In this document: positions 16,471 to 25,035 of the stretch, in pieces | How positions within the stretch are numbered: position 1 is the first letter of the stretch | Layout: the number at the start of each line of letters is the position of its first letter | The notes under the pieces: generated by a model | The model's input: the letters and a program-made list of their open reading frames with translations, nothing else | Databases searched by the model: none | What the model was told of the DNA's origin: nothing | DNA from: Neolewinella lacunae | GTDB lineage: Bacteria; Bacteroidota; Bacteroidia; Chitinophagales; Saprospiraceae | Reading direction: 5' to 3' | Length of the DNA: 64,000 nt | NCBI RefSeq assembly: GCF_014349155.1 | Contig: NZ_JACSIT010000091.1 | Span: 1-64,000 of the forward strand | Position numbers and translations under genes: made by a program

Positions 16471-17361
16471 TTAAAGATCTTGCAGCACCAATCGTTTATA
16501 CATTTCTATTGGCATCATCCCAATCTCCCTTCTCCGCTTATCTAAATTTTCTACATCGTCTGTTTTGGCTAATTCGACCGTTTTGTTAACTGGGTCCACT
16601 TTGCTAAACTGCGTTCCGTATAATTGGTTTTCGCCATTGTTCATTTTGATCCTATCGTACAGATAGGCAAAACTTTGGCCGTCCATGTCACCATTTTTCA
16701 CGGCGCTTTCTACGTTGCTAAGCTGAGCTTGCTGCCACTCCTTATCTTCGTCGCTATGTTGAATCATTAGAAATACGCCCTGCATAGCATCCCTACCTAC
16801 TAATTGCTTAGTGGGAAATCCGTGTTGTTGAAAGATTTCTTTCAGCCGGTTTCTGTTTTGCTCGTCCACTGTGACGCCTACCCCTGGAGTGACGCTGGCA
16901 GGGTCAATCTGGTATTTCTCGATGATATCTTGCACTATATTGCCTCTGGCTGCTTGGTCGGCAACGTACATACGAATTAACTCCGCCTGCAATTCTTGGT
17001 TTTCTACGGCGGGGGCAGGGGTGCTGGCACAGGATGGTAATTCTGGAGAAAATTGCTTTGCGCAAATCTCTTGCAACGCCGCTTCTTCTTGAGCATTCAA
17101 TAGCGTAGCAATTTCCCCTGATTTTCCAAGTTTATTTTTGACCTTAAGCCCTACGACGAGGTACTGAAGATCGAGTTGAGGCGATATGTTCCGTAGAGAG
17201 TCAAATTGCTTATCCGCCAACACAAAGTTTTCCTCGATGGAGCTTTCGATCATGCGCCACCCCAATTTCCAAATTTCTTCCTCCGTTCTTTGAGAGGGGC
17301 CAGCTGGACCACAAGACGCTAAAAAGCCTAGGCTGGCTATCAACAAGGTTAGTATTTTCAT
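16471..17361 (-). CDS. DUF6624 lipoprotein
   Basis: 296 residues from MKILTLLIASLGFLASCG, a lipoprotein signal with Cys17 in a LASC lipobox; upstream in-frame codons are discarded because they destroy it. The last 150 residues match the DUF6624 pattern: NRLKEIFQQHGFPTKQLVGRDA, VFLMIQHSDEDKEWQ, SFAYLYDRIKMNNGENQLYGTQF and LDKRRREIGMMPIEMYKRLV. The family has no proven activity; the conserved HsDxD and Arg residues suggest an enzyme or binding site. It is predicted to be membrane-anchored and facing the periplasm or the surface. No operon partner. Confidence 0.75.
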   Translation of the reverse strand: MKILTLLIASLGFLASCGPAGPSQRTEEEIWKLGWRMIESSIEENFVLADKQFDSLRNISPQLDLQYLVVGLKVKNKLGKSGEIATLLNAQEEAALQEICAKQFSPELPSCASTPAPAVENQELQAELIRMYVADQAARGNIVQDIIEKYQIDPASVTPGVGVTVDEQNRNRLKEIFQQHGFPTKQLVGRDAMQGVFLMIQHSDEDKEWQQAQLSNVESAVKNGDMDGQSFAYLYDRIKMNNGENQLYGTQFSKVDPVNKTVELAKTDDVENLDKRRREIGMMPIEMYKRLVLQDL

Positions 17362-17587
17362 GCTGCGTTTCCTTTTTCGGTCACTCCTCGCTCCCGCTGT
17401 GAATGCCCGGTGCTGGGCCAATTGTGATTTGTGCATTCAGCTGGTCAGGGCAGTAAAATAAGGTCTTTCACAGACTTTGGAACAAGAGACGTACCAGCGT
17501 GGGACTTGGTGCCTGAAAACGCTAGGATTTCCCTAACACGCTTGACCTATACAGCGGCAATCTGCTGGGCCCCATACTTGGCTAGCC

Positions 17588-17829
17588 GCGAAAAACTCCA
17601 TGCAACTCCATGTTAAACTCCAAGCAACTCCATGGGCTAAATGCCGCCCACGGATAAACTAGGTCTTGACCTCACGATACAACTTCGACGTGAAACGTCT
17701 TGACCTCACGATACAACTTCGACGTGAAACGTCTTGACCTCACGATACAACTTTCGACGTGAAACGTCTTGACCTCACGATACAACTGCGACGTAAAACG
17801 TCTTGACCTCACTCCACGCAACTCCATGG
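17588..17829 (+). repeat. Composite repeat with a 34-bp tandem array
   Basis: An R2 part (CTCCATG iterations and GGGCTAAAT, 17588-17641) is followed by a tandem array at 17665-17810. The unit is CTTGACCTCACGATACAAC plus TTCGACGTGAAACGT, repeated with starts at 17665, 17699, 17733, 17768 and 17802, giving periods of 34, 34, 35 and 34 bases. It then returns to an R2 end (CTCACTCCACGCAACTCCAT). There are no unique spacers, so it is not CRISPR. Confidence 0.85.
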
Positions 17830-17855
17830 GCGAAATCCCCCCCCACGTTTCGCGT

Positions 17856-18842
17856 TTAGTCAATAACGAGTTTGCGCTGGACGGAACTTTCTTCGTCGCC
17901 CAACTTGACGACGTAGAGGCCTTTGGGAAGGGTGGAAAAATCAAAACCCAGCGTATTGTTGCCCGGGGAAAGGACTTGCCGCTGCTGCCGGAGCCGCTTA
18001 CCGCTTACGTCGAATACGGAGACGCTGATCTTCGCCGCTTCTTGGGCGTGGTAAATGAGCTGGACCACACCCGATTTACTGGGGTTGGGATAAAAGGCGC
18101 CCACCGCTTCGTTGCCGCCGGAAGTGTTTACGCTGACCACTTCGCTGTGGACGAACTGCCCGTCAAAATCAATTTGCTTGAGGCGGTAGTAGGCCATTCC
18201 GCGGGTGGGTACATCCACCAAGAAGGCGTAATTTTGCGGCTCATTGGCGGTGCCACCTCCGGCCACCTCACCGATTTTCTGGAAGGCCAATCCATCCGTG
18301 CTGGCTTCCACTTCAAATTTTTCGTTGTTCTGTTCCGTAGCCGTTTGCCAAAGCAGGGTGGTTTTATTCGCGTTTTGCACTGCTTTAAAATACACCATTT
18401 CAACGGGTAAGCCGACGGAACTTTGCACATCGCCCGTTAAGATGGCAACAGGGTCTGCACAAAAGCCCGCATTATTCCAAGTTCCCAAACTCAGGCTGGG
18501 CGGATTAGGCGCGGAAGCCGACAAGTTGAAGTACAACTCAGCAGTCGTGTAATCCGGTGCATTGAGGGGGCCGTCATTATCGAGTTGTATTTCCCACCGA
18601 TCCTGGGTAACGTCCCAGATAATGCGTAATTCACAAACGCCCGCCGGACAACTTTGCGTAAAATCGCCCGGTAGGCTTTCGTAGGTATTCCGGATGACTC
18701 CGCCGTCGTTGGTCGTTCCGGAAAGACTAAGCGTAAAGTTTTGGGCACCTAAAACACCGATACAACCTCGGTAGGTAATTTGCCCCTCGGAATAGGAGCA
18801 CAGGGCACATAGCAGTACCAGGATAAAAATAAATCGTTTCAT
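17856..18842 (-). CDS. Secreted protein with T9SS C-terminal sorting domain
   Basis: 328 residues with signal peptide MKRFIFILVLLCALCSYSEGQ. The middle (LPVEMVYFKAVQNANKTTLLWQTATE, then NNEKFEVEASTDGLAFQKIGEV and AYYRLKQIDFDGQFVHSEVV) is a fibronectin-like segment very common just before T9SS sorting domains. The end, AFYPNPSKSGVVQLIYH through LPKGLYVVKLGDEESSVQRKLVID, is a type A sorting domain. The N-terminal 130 residues have cysteine pairs and aromatic residues but no recognised domain. It is likely a surface or released protein of unknown ligand. Confidence 0.75.
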   Translation of the reverse strand: MKRFIFILVLLCALCSYSEGQITYRGCIGVLGAQNFTLSLSGTTNDGGVIRNTYESLPGDFTQSCPAGVCELRIIWDVTQDRWEIQLDNDGPLNAPDYTTAELYFNLSASAPNPPSLSLGTWNNAGFCADPVAILTGDVQSSVGLPVEMVYFKAVQNANKTTLLWQTATEQNNEKFEVEASTDGLAFQKIGEVAGGGTANEPQNYAFLVDVPTRGMAYYRLKQIDFDGQFVHSEVVSVNTSGGNEAVGAFYPNPSKSGVVQLIYHAQEAAKISVSVFDVSGKRLRQQRQVLSPGNNTLGFDFSTLPKGLYVVKLGDEESSVQRKLVID

Positions 18843-19447
18843 TGGTCGAATTTTTAAAGCAATTGAAGTAGGTGGTAATGCTGGCCATCCTCTGAAAAAT
18901 TCGCTTCCACCTTGTTTCCTTTGTCTTTTTATTCCCGATTACCTATTTCCCGCGTACAATAGGTGAAGGCCCCGGACCATTACCGAAAGGGAGTTCAGGA
19001 CAGCGACCGGATTCTCCGGCCAAGTGCACTAACCCTAAGTGATTAGTCCTCCCGGCCAGGAACGCCTAAAACGACAAAGGACATCCAGGATGACCAAGCG
19101 ATATTCCAGGTTTTAGTAGCGTTACCAGGGCTGTTTTGGCCTGCTTTGCAGTGGCCGCCGGCAAGATAGGCAATTATAGCAGAAACGTGTTTTTCCGGCC
19201 AACTGCGGTGGAATAGACTTTATTAGTTATCGGGGACCTGCCGTTTTGGGAAGAGCCGGGCTAAAGCTGCGACAGTACTCTGGGAGGCCTGCGGTCGTGA
19301 TTGGTCGGGCTAAAGCCGCGACAATACCTTGCGGGACTTCCACCGCTTCCCAAAGACATTCCCTGGCACCTGCGGCCGCGCCCTAAAAAAACTTAGCGGT
19401 ACGACAAAAGGCCCGAAATTTTGCCCAGCCAAGGGCTTGCACCCGAG
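18843..19447. other. Long intergenic region upstream of the GMC oxidoreductase
   Basis: About 600 bases without a credible gene. It holds a direct repeat, GGGCTAAAGC(T/C)GCGACA(G/A)TA, at about 19258-19278 and 19309-19329, and an exact 18-bp dispersed repeat at 19366-19383. The regions of the divergent T9SS gene and the GMC gene meet here, so it should contain both promoters. Confidence 0.5.
19366..19383 (+). repeat. 18-bp dispersed repeat, exact copy
   Basis: GCACCTGCGGCCGCGCCC, intergenic, about 100 bases before the GMC gene. Confidence 0.9.
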
Positions 19448-19455
19448 TAATTTTG
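19448..19455 (+). promoter_or_regulatory. Candidate -7 box of the GMC operon
   Basis: TAATTTTG fits TAnnTTTG, 32 bases before the ATG at 19488. A TTTTG at 19419-19423 is the only -33 candidate, but the spacer is 24 bases, longer than usual. Confidence 0.35.
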
Positions 19456-19487
19456 TAGATTGGGCCCGCTAAAGCCGATCATGTACT

Positions 19488-21194
19488 ATGGCCAACTACA
19501 ATATTGATGCCGATAAGGCGCTGACTTACGACGTCATCGTTGTCGGGTCAGGAATTTCCGGCGGCTGGGCTGCCAAGGAGTTTACCGAAAAGGGGCTCAA
19601 GACCCTCGTTTTGGAGCGCGGGCGCATCGTCAAGCACGTCGAGGATTACCCTACGATGAACCTTGACCCCTGGGACATGGAGCTCCGCGGCGGGCTCACC
19701 CCCGAGGAAAAGGACCGCCACTACAAGGGCGGCCGCTCCGGCTTCATCGGTAAGGATACCGAGCATTTCTGGGCCAACGACCGTGAAAATCCTTACACCG
19801 AGGAAAAGCCGTTCCTCTGGATCCGCGCCCACCAGATGGGCGGCCGCTCCCTGCTCTGGGGCAAGCAGACCTACCGCTGGAGCGACATCGACTTTGAGGC
19901 CAACGCCAAAGACGGCCACGGCGTCGACTGGCCCATCCGCTACAAAGACCTCGAGCCCTGGTACACCTACGTGGAAAAATTTGCCGGCATCAGCGGCTCC
20001 GCCGAGAACCTCAAACAGCTGCCCGACGGACACTTTTTGCCGCCGATGGACCTCAACGTCGTCGAAAAATCCGTCAAGGAACGCATTGAAAAGAACCACC
20101 CCGGGCGCAAGATGATCATCGGCCGCGTCGCGCACCTGACCGAGCCGCTCAACGGCCGCGGCACCTGCCAGTACCGCAACCGCTGCAGCCGGGGCTGCCC
20201 CTACGGCGCCTACTTCAGCTCCAATGCAGTGACGCTGCCGGCGGCCAACGCCACGGGCAATCTCACGATTCGCCCCTTCTCCATCGTCCAGGAAGTGATC
20301 TACGACGAAAAAGCCGGCAAAGCCACCGGCGTACGGGTCATCGACGCGGAAACGAGCGAAGTGATTGACTACAAAGCCAAAATCATTTTCCTCAACGCCT
20401 CCACCCTGAGCAGCACCCAGATCCTGCTGAATTCCAAGTCCAGCCGCTTCGAAAACGGCATGGGCAACGATTCCGGCGAGCTGGGGCACAACCTGATGGA
20501 CCACACCTACCGCGTCGGGGCCGTTGGCCAGGTGGAAGGGTTTGAAGACCGCTACTACAAAGGGCGGCGGCCCAATGGCATCTACATTCCGCGCTACTGG
20601 AACATTGACCGGGAGAGCCAGTCGGATAAATTCGTCCGGGGCTTCGGCTTCCAGGGCGGGGCCGGCCGGGGTGGTTCGCGCGCAGCGGCCAACCGCGCGG
20701 AATTCGGGGCAGAATACAAGGATTCGCTCTTCGCTCCCGGCCCCTGGGAGTTCTTCATCACCGGCTTTTCCGAATGTTTGCCCTACCACAGCAACGAGGT
20801 AAAACTCAACACCGACGTGCTCGACAAGTGGGGGCAGCCCACCCTGACGATCAACGCCGAGTGGGGAGACAACGAGCGGGCGCTCAACGACCAGGCGCAG
20901 GCAGACGCCACCGAAATGCTGGAGCAGGCGGGACTGACCAACATCGTCAGCTTCAACAACCAGCACGAAATGGGCTACGGCATCCACGAAATGGGCACCG
21001 CCCGGATGGGCCGCGACCCCAAAACGTCGGTTCTCAACGGCTGGAACCAGATCCACGCCGTCAAAAACGTCTTCGTTACCGACGGTGCCTGCATGACGAG
21101 CTCGGCCTGCGTCAACCCCTCCCTCACCTACATGGCGCTGACGGCGCGCGCGGCCAACTACGCCGTTTCTGAACTCAACAAACGCAATATCTGA
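19488..21194 (+). CDS. GMC-family FAD-dependent oxidoreductase
   Basis: 568 residues. [17 protein letters not shown] (17-33) is the FAD Rossmann motif. A middle Cys-rich stretch ([21 protein letters not shown]) is typical of the gluconate/2-keto-gluconate dehydrogenase-like branch. The C-terminal [18 protein letters not shown] and [16 protein letters not shown] segments carry the catalytic His and Asn of the GMC family. It oxidises an alcohol or sugar hydroxyl; the substrate is not readable. The next gene overlaps by one base (TGATG) and encodes the subunit-3 partner, so the pair forms a heterodimeric, probably periplasmic, dehydrogenase. Confidence 0.85.
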   Translation: MANYNIDADKALTYDVIVVGSGISGGWAAKEFTEKGLKTLVLERGRIVKHVEDYPTMNLDPWDMELRGGLTPEEKDRHYKGGRSGFIGKDTEHFWANDRENPYTEEKPFLWIRAHQMGGRSLLWGKQTYRWSDIDFEANAKDGHGVDWPIRYKDLEPWYTYVEKFAGISGSAENLKQLPDGHFLPPMDLNVVEKSVKERIEKNHPGRKMIIGRVAHLTEPLNGRGTCQYRNRCSRGCPYGAYFSSNAVTLPAANATGNLTIRPFSIVQEVIYDEKAGKATGVRVIDAETSEVIDYKAKIIFLNASTLSSTQILLNSKSSRFENGMGNDSGELGHNLMDHTYRVGAVGQVEGFEDRYYKGRRPNGIYIPRYWNIDRESQSDKFVRGFGFQGGAGRGGSRAAANRAEFGAEYKDSLFAPGPWEFFITGFSECLPYHSNEVKLNTDVLDKWGQPTLTINAEWGDNERALNDQAQADATEMLEQAGLTNIVSFNNQHEMGYGIHEMGTARMGRDPKTSVLNGWNQIHAVKNVFVTDGACMTSSACVNPSLTYMALTARAANYAVSELNKRNI

Positions 21195-21796
21195 TGCTGA
21201 ACCGTAGAGAATTACTCCGCCGCGCTTCCTGGCTGACCGGTGGTGCGCTGGCCGCGCCGGCGATGCTGGCGATTTTGCAATCCTGCCAGGAAGAAGCCAA
21301 GGCGAGCTTCGAGCCCACCTACTTCACCCCCGCCGAGGCGGCGTTTGTGACGGCTTACGTCGATACCCTCTTGCCCCGTACGGAGACTCCGGGCGGCCTG
21401 GACGTTGGGGTGGATCGCTTCATCGATAAGGTGATGGCCGCGGCCGGTCCGCGCGTCGATACCCCCGGCGATTTCGGGTCGGGCATCCGCGCGATGGAGG
21501 AAGAGGCCAGCAAATTGCACGGCCGGGCCTTCGCGGAACTGGACCTGGCGCAGCGCGGCGAATTGTTTGCGGCGGCCGAAGAGCGCTCGGCCCGCTACAA
21601 CCCCCAGGTGTGGGGCACGGCGGTGGGCGAACAGCCGCCGATTGATTTTTACCGCTCTTTCAAATCGATGGTGCTTTGGGCCTACCTCAGCTCGGAAACC
21701 ATCGCTACCGAGGTGCTCAATTACGACCCCGTCCCAGGCGAATACAACGGCGATATTCCGCTCTCTAGCGTCAATGGCCGGGCCTGGAGTTTGTAG
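21194..21796 (+). CDS. Gluconate 2-dehydrogenase subunit 3 family protein
   Basis: 200 residues starting [22 protein letters not shown], a twin-arginine-type signal, followed by LAILQSC, which could be a lipobox. The mature part, YFTPAEAAFVTAYVDTLLPRTETPGGLDVGVDRFID, is the family hallmark. Such proteins help export and mature the GMC catalytic subunit through the Tat system. Start codon and upstream stop overlap as TGATG, so translation is coupled to the GMC gene. A cytochrome subunit is not nearby. Confidence 0.85.
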   Translation: MLNRRELLRRASWLTGGALAAPAMLAILQSCQEEAKASFEPTYFTPAEAAFVTAYVDTLLPRTETPGGLDVGVDRFIDKVMAAAGPRVDTPGDFGSGIRAMEEEASKLHGRAFAELDLAQRGELFAAAEERSARYNPQVWGTAVGEQPPIDFYRSFKSMVLWAYLSSETIATEVLNYDPVPGEYNGDIPLSSVNGRAWSL

Positions 21797-21824
21797 TTTT
21801 TTTTGCTGCGCAGTATTTCGTGCT

Positions 21825-21842
21825 GGGCGCGGCCGCAGGTGC
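21825..21842 (-). repeat. 18-bp dispersed repeat, exact copy
   Basis: GGGCGCGGCCGCAGGTGC on the plus strand, 29 bases after the subunit-3 gene. It abuts a perfect hairpin, CTCCCCCC-CGAA-GGGGGGAG, at 21842-21861. Confidence 0.9.
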
Positions 21843-21861
21843 TCCCCCCCGAAGGGGGGAG
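21842..21861 (+). terminator. Stable hairpin after the GMC operon
   Basis: CTCCCCCC CGAA GGGGGGAG is an 8-bp all-but-one GC stem with a 4-base loop, 45 bases after the stop codon. No T-tract follows, so it may be a processing or stability element rather than an intrinsic terminator. Confidence 0.4.
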
Positions 21862-21899
21862 TTAGGATGAGGAGCAGTGACAGCCTTCGCCTCACGGTT

Positions 21900-22022
21900 T
21901 ATCGCTGCGACGTAGAAGGTCGTGACCCTCACTCCATGCCACTTCCATGGGCTGAAAAAACCCTCGCCGGACAAGAGGTCCGAATCAGGGCTGCTGCGAA
22001 CCAAACCGTCTTGACCTCACGT
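21900..22022 (+). repeat. Composite intergenic repeat R1/R2 (copy 9, diverged)
   Basis: CGCTGCGACGTAGAAGGTCGTGACC, ACTCCATGCCACTTCCATGGGCTGAAAA, the GGACAAGAGGTCCG palindrome and CTGCTGCGAACC...CGTCTTGACCTCAC. Every block of the 110-bp unit is present but diverged, indicating an older copy. Confidence 0.8.
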
Positions 22023-22037
22023 CCAGACCTACTTAGC

Positions 22038-22152
22038 TCCTCTTCGTGTTCTTAGTGGTTCAAAAATGGTAGAGCCGTTATACGGCGACCCAATCCATTT
22101 TTCGGCGTACAACACCTCAACCATCTTTTCGTATCCGAAGTAGTTCAAAAAC
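22038..22152 (-). repeat. Dispersed repeat R3 (copy 2)
   Basis: CCTCTTCGTGTTCTTAGTGGTTCAAAA, then GTTATACGGCGACCCAATCC and TTCGGCGTACAACACCTCAACCATC, then a partial TTCGTATCCGAAGTAGTTCAAAA. The same blocks recur at 39633-39825. Another CCCATGGGCTAAAAAAA (R2 end) is at 22169-22184, directly downstream of madM. Confidence 0.7.
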
Positions 22153-22175
22153 CCTGCGCAGCAGGCACCCATGGG

Positions 22176-22916
22176 CTAAAAAAACGCCACCACCAAATAA
22201 AACACCGAAGGGCAAAGCAAGCACCCCAGCCCCGTATAAAACGTCGCCGTAAGCGCACCGTAGGGCACCAGCTTTTCATCCGTCGCCGCCAGGCCAGCAA
22301 TTACGCCGCTGGTCGTGCCCAATAATCCCCCAAAAACAATGGCGGAATGGGGATTATCCAATTGAATGGCCTTTGCGATGAGCGGCGTGACGATGGTCGT
22401 AAAAATGGTTTTTACCACGCCCGTCGCTACGCTGATGGCAATAACGTCGGAACTAGCCCCGATCGCCGTACCGGTCACCGGCCCCACGATGTAAGTACAG
22501 GCTCCCGCGCCAATGGTCGTCAGGCTCACCGCATCGGTATACCCCATTGCTAAGGCAATTAAAACACCGAGAAAAAAGGAGACCGATACGCCGGTGAACA
22601 GGGCAATCAGTCCTGCCAGGCCGGCCCTTTTTACCTGGGATAAATCCGCACTCATCGCGGTGGAAACCACGGCGAAATCGCGGAGCATCGCCCCGCCCAG
22701 CACGGCCATCCCCGCAAAAAGGGGGACATCGGCAATGCCCTTATTCCCGCCCAACAGCGCCAGCGCCAAACCGATGACGATCGCGATGGCCACGCCGGGA
22801 ATTTTATTGCCCAGCAGGTGCTTCGCCACCCAGAAGGAAAACACCATCACCAGGCCCACGCAGAGGAAAGCGAAGATGAGCCCGTTTTTATCGATAATGT
22901 CTCTAGCGATCTCCAT
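22176..22916 (-). CDS. madM: Malonate transporter subunit MadM
   Basis: 246 residues from MEIARDIIDKNGLIFAFL with about eight hydrophobic helices. The segments AIAIVIGLALALLGGNKGIADVPLFAGMAVLGGAMLRDFAVVSTA and TTIGAGACTYIVGPVTGTAIGASSDVIA are characteristic of MadM, the larger subunit of the Na+-coupled two-part malonate importer. The start chosen overlaps madL by 14 bases; an earlier ATG at 22946 would overlap more. It lies third in the matB-madL-madM operon, whose logic is malonate import followed by CoA activation. Confidence 0.85.
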   Translation of the reverse strand: MEIARDIIDKNGLIFAFLCVGLVMVFSFWVAKHLLGNKIPGVAIAIVIGLALALLGGNKGIADVPLFAGMAVLGGAMLRDFAVVSTAMSADLSQVKRAGLAGLIALFTGVSVSFFLGVLIALAMGYTDAVSLTTIGAGACTYIVGPVTGTAIGASSDVIAISVATGVVKTIFTTIVTPLIAKAIQLDNPHSAIVFGGLLGTTSGVIAGLAATDEKLVPYGALTATFYTGLGCLLCPSVFYLVVAFF

Positions 22917-23301
22917 CCTCGGGTGATTGGGGCAGGGCATTTTCATCCCCTCGCCCGATTTTAGACAGCACGGGAACGAGCAACATGCATGCCACCGTCA
23001 CCCCTACGCCCGCAGCGAGCGTCACAAAACCTCCGGAAAGGGCGGCCCGGACGTTGAGGGTGGCGGCCATAGCGACGATGATGGGAATGTACATGGCGCT
23101 CCAGAACAGGATGCCGCTTTCGGTCTCGGGCGGCAGCAGGTTTTTTCTCCGCAGGTAAATATTGGCGGCCATCAGAAGAAACATGGCAAAACCTACCCCG
23201 CCGATGTCACTGTCGATGTTGATGAGCTGGCCCAGCAGGTTGCCCAGCAGCTTGCCGATTAAAAAGCAGGCGGCCAGCAGCGCGACTCCGTAAATTTTCA
23301 T
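22903..23301 (-). CDS. madL: Malonate transporter subunit MadL
   Basis: 132 residues with four membrane helices, beginning MKIYGVALLAACFLIGKLLGNLLGQL; IGGVGFAMFLLMAANIYL and the middle SGILFWSAMYIPIIVAMAA match MadL, the small subunit of the malonate carrier. Its ATG overlaps the matB stop codon as ATGA (23298-23301), and its end overlaps madM, so the three proteins are translationally coupled. Upstream in-frame codons lie inside matB and are rejected. Confidence 0.85.
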   Translation of the reverse strand: MKIYGVALLAACFLIGKLLGNLLGQLINIDSDIGGVGFAMFLLMAANIYLRRKNLLPPETESGILFWSAMYIPIIVAMAATLNVRAALSGGFVTLAAGVGVTVACMLLVPVLSKIGRGDENALPQSPEDGDR

Positions 23302-24797
23302 AGATGGCCGCTGGAGTTGACAAAAAGATCTTTGATGGCTTGCTTGGTGACTTTCCCCATTACGTTCCGCGGGAGGTCTTCCTGGAGCAGGTACTTCCGG
23401 GGCGTCTTGTAGCCGGGGAGCTGTTCGTTCATCCAGGCCTTCAGCGCGGGGAGGTCGAGGTCGGCGGCCGCCGGCACTATGCTGGCACCAATGACTTCTC
23501 CCCATTCGTCATCCGGGATGCCCACCACGGCGCAGTCTTTGACGCCAGGGTGGTTGCGGAGCACTTCCTCAATTTCAATGGCGGAGATTTTGTAGCCGCC
23601 CGACTTAATGATGTCAATCGAATTCCTGCCCAGGATCTGGTAGCTGTCTTCGTTGAGCACTGCTACGTCGCCCGTGCGGAACCAGCCATCGGGGGTGAAG
23701 GTCTTGCTGGTTTCCTCCGGCTTGCCCCAGTATTCTTTGAAGACGTTGGCGCCTTTGATTTGGATCTCTCCTGGCTGTCCGGTAGCGGTAAGGGGCTGGT
23801 CGTTTTCGTCGGCCAGGCGCACTTCCACGCCCGGCAGGGGCTGGCCGATGTGTCCGGGCCGCCGCGTTCCGTGGTAGGGGTTACTGATGGCCATGCCCAT
23901 TTCCGTCATCCCGTACCGTTCCAGTAAAGTATGGCCGCTAATCGCTTTCCACTGTTCCAGAACGCTCACCGGCAGGGCGGCGGAGCCGGAGACCATCAAG
24001 CGGAACTTCACCAGGGCGGTGGAGATCGCTTCCTGTTCTTTAGCCGACAGCGTATGGTAGTAAGCAATCAACTTGAAATAGATGGTGGGGACGGCCATGA
24101 AAACGTTCACCTCCCCCCGGCGGAACAACTCAAAAACCCCGGCTTCCCGGAATTTGGGCAAAAATTCGCAGCAGGCCCCGCTCCACAGCGCACAACTTAA
24201 GACGTTGATGATGCCGTGGACGTGGTGGAGGGGGAGTACGTTGAGCGCGTGATCATCGGGGTGCCATTCCCACGACGTGGTCAGCGCCGTAATCTGGGCT
24301 TCGATGTTGGCGTGGGTCGTTACCACCCCTTTCGGTGCGCCGGTAGTGCCGCTGGTGTAGAGGATGAGGGCATTGCGGGTGGGGTCTACTTCGGGCAAAG
24401 GGCCTTTTTCCTGGCCAAGTTCTTCGGCCGGCAGAAAAACGAAGGCCGGGTTACTGAAAAGAGGGTTGAGGAGTGCCGCGTAGTCCGCCGAAAAAACCAC
24501 CGTCGAGGCCTGGGTATCGGTCAGGACGTATTCAATGGACGGCAGGGGATGTTTTTCGCACAGGGGAACGGCCACGCCGCCGGCCCGCCAAATCCCCCAC
24601 TGGATGGCGGCGTAAGCAAAGCCGGCGGGTACCAGGAAGGCGATGCGGGCGCCGTTGAGGTCGGGCTCCCCGTTCAAAAGTTTGCGGGCAACGCTCTCTG
24701 AGGCGGCCAGGAGCTGGGCGTAGGAATAATCCTGTCCCTCGCTTTTTATGGCTGTTCTTGTGGCGAAGGCGTGCGCCCTCTCTACTAGTTGTATCAT
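23298..24797 (-). CDS. matB: Malonyl-CoA synthetase (MatB-like acyl-CoA ligase)
   Basis: 499 residues from MIQLVERAHAFATRTAI. It is an ANL-superfamily ligase with the P-loop TSGTTGAPKG at 148-157, LERYGMTEMGMA, the hinge region WFRTGDVAVLNEDSYQILGR and SGGYKISAIEIEEVL, the last being nearly diagnostic for MatB-type enzymes. The C-terminal catalytic Lys lies in NVMGKVTKQA. It converts malonate, ATP and CoA to malonyl-CoA in the cytoplasm. Its coupling to madL and madM supports malonate as substrate. No malonate decarboxylase or malonyl-CoA decarboxylase gene is visible nearby, so the malonyl-CoA presumably feeds fatty-acid or polyketide synthesis. Confidence 0.85.
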   Translation of the reverse strand: MIQLVERAHAFATRTAIKSEGQDYSYAQLLAASESVARKLLNGEPDLNGARIAFLVPAGFAYAAIQWGIWRAGGVAVPLCEKHPLPSIEYVLTDTQASTVVFSADYAALLNPLFSNPAFVFLPAEELGQEKGPLPEVDPTRNALILYTSGTTGAPKGVVTTHANIEAQITALTTSWEWHPDDHALNVLPLHHVHGIINVLSCALWSGACCEFLPKFREAGVFELFRRGEVNVFMAVPTIYFKLIAYYHTLSAKEQEAISTALVKFRLMVSGSAALPVSVLEQWKAISGHTLLERYGMTEMGMAISNPYHGTRRPGHIGQPLPGVEVRLADENDQPLTATGQPGEIQIKGANVFKEYWGKPEETSKTFTPDGWFRTGDVAVLNEDSYQILGRNSIDIIKSGGYKISAIEIEEVLRNHPGVKDCAVVGIPDDEWGEVIGASIVPAAADLDLPALKAWMNEQLPGYKTPRKYLLQEDLPRNVMGKVTKQAIKDLFVNSSGHL

Positions 24798-24928
24798 TCC
24801 CTGTTGGTTCGGCGGTGGTGTAGACGGGGTGTAACCGGACGGCAGCTGCCCAGCACCCACGGTGGGGACGGTGAGGGCGATAAAGGTAATAGGATTTGCG
24901 AAAGCGGCAAGTGGGGAAGAAGGGCAGC

Positions 24929-24979
24929 AAACCCTGCTGTTCTTACCCCGCAGGAGCAGGAGGAAAAACAGCAGGGTTT
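24929..24979. repeat. Perfect 13-bp inverted repeat after the transposase gene
   Basis: AAACCCTGCTGTT (24929-24941) and AACAGCAGGGTTT (24967-24979) flank a 25-base loop with GCAGGAGCAGGAGG. It lies 57 bases past the RAYT stop codon, where REP elements and terminators of such genes normally sit. Confidence 0.6.
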
Positions 24980-25035
24980 CGGTGGGCAGCGGTGGCCATT
25001 CGGAGGTCCGGTCCTTTCCCGCTGGGCCACCCGCG

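Noticed and set aside
17665-17810. Possible CRISPR array (regular 34-35-base repeats)
   Set aside because: The units abut with no unique spacers, and no cas genes are in the window.
19730-19860. GCGGCCGC words in the GMC gene as further 18-mer copies
   Set aside because: Only the 8-base core matches; the flanks are ordinary Gly-Arg-Ser codons and lack the CACCT and GCCC parts.
19548-21056. A 502-codon minus-strand frame opposite the GMC oxidoreductase
   Set aside because: The plus-strand product has full FAD and GMC motifs; the antisense frame has none.
21842-21861. Intrinsic terminator of the GMC operon
   Set aside because: The hairpin is strong but no T-tract follows, so it is listed only as a possible processing element.
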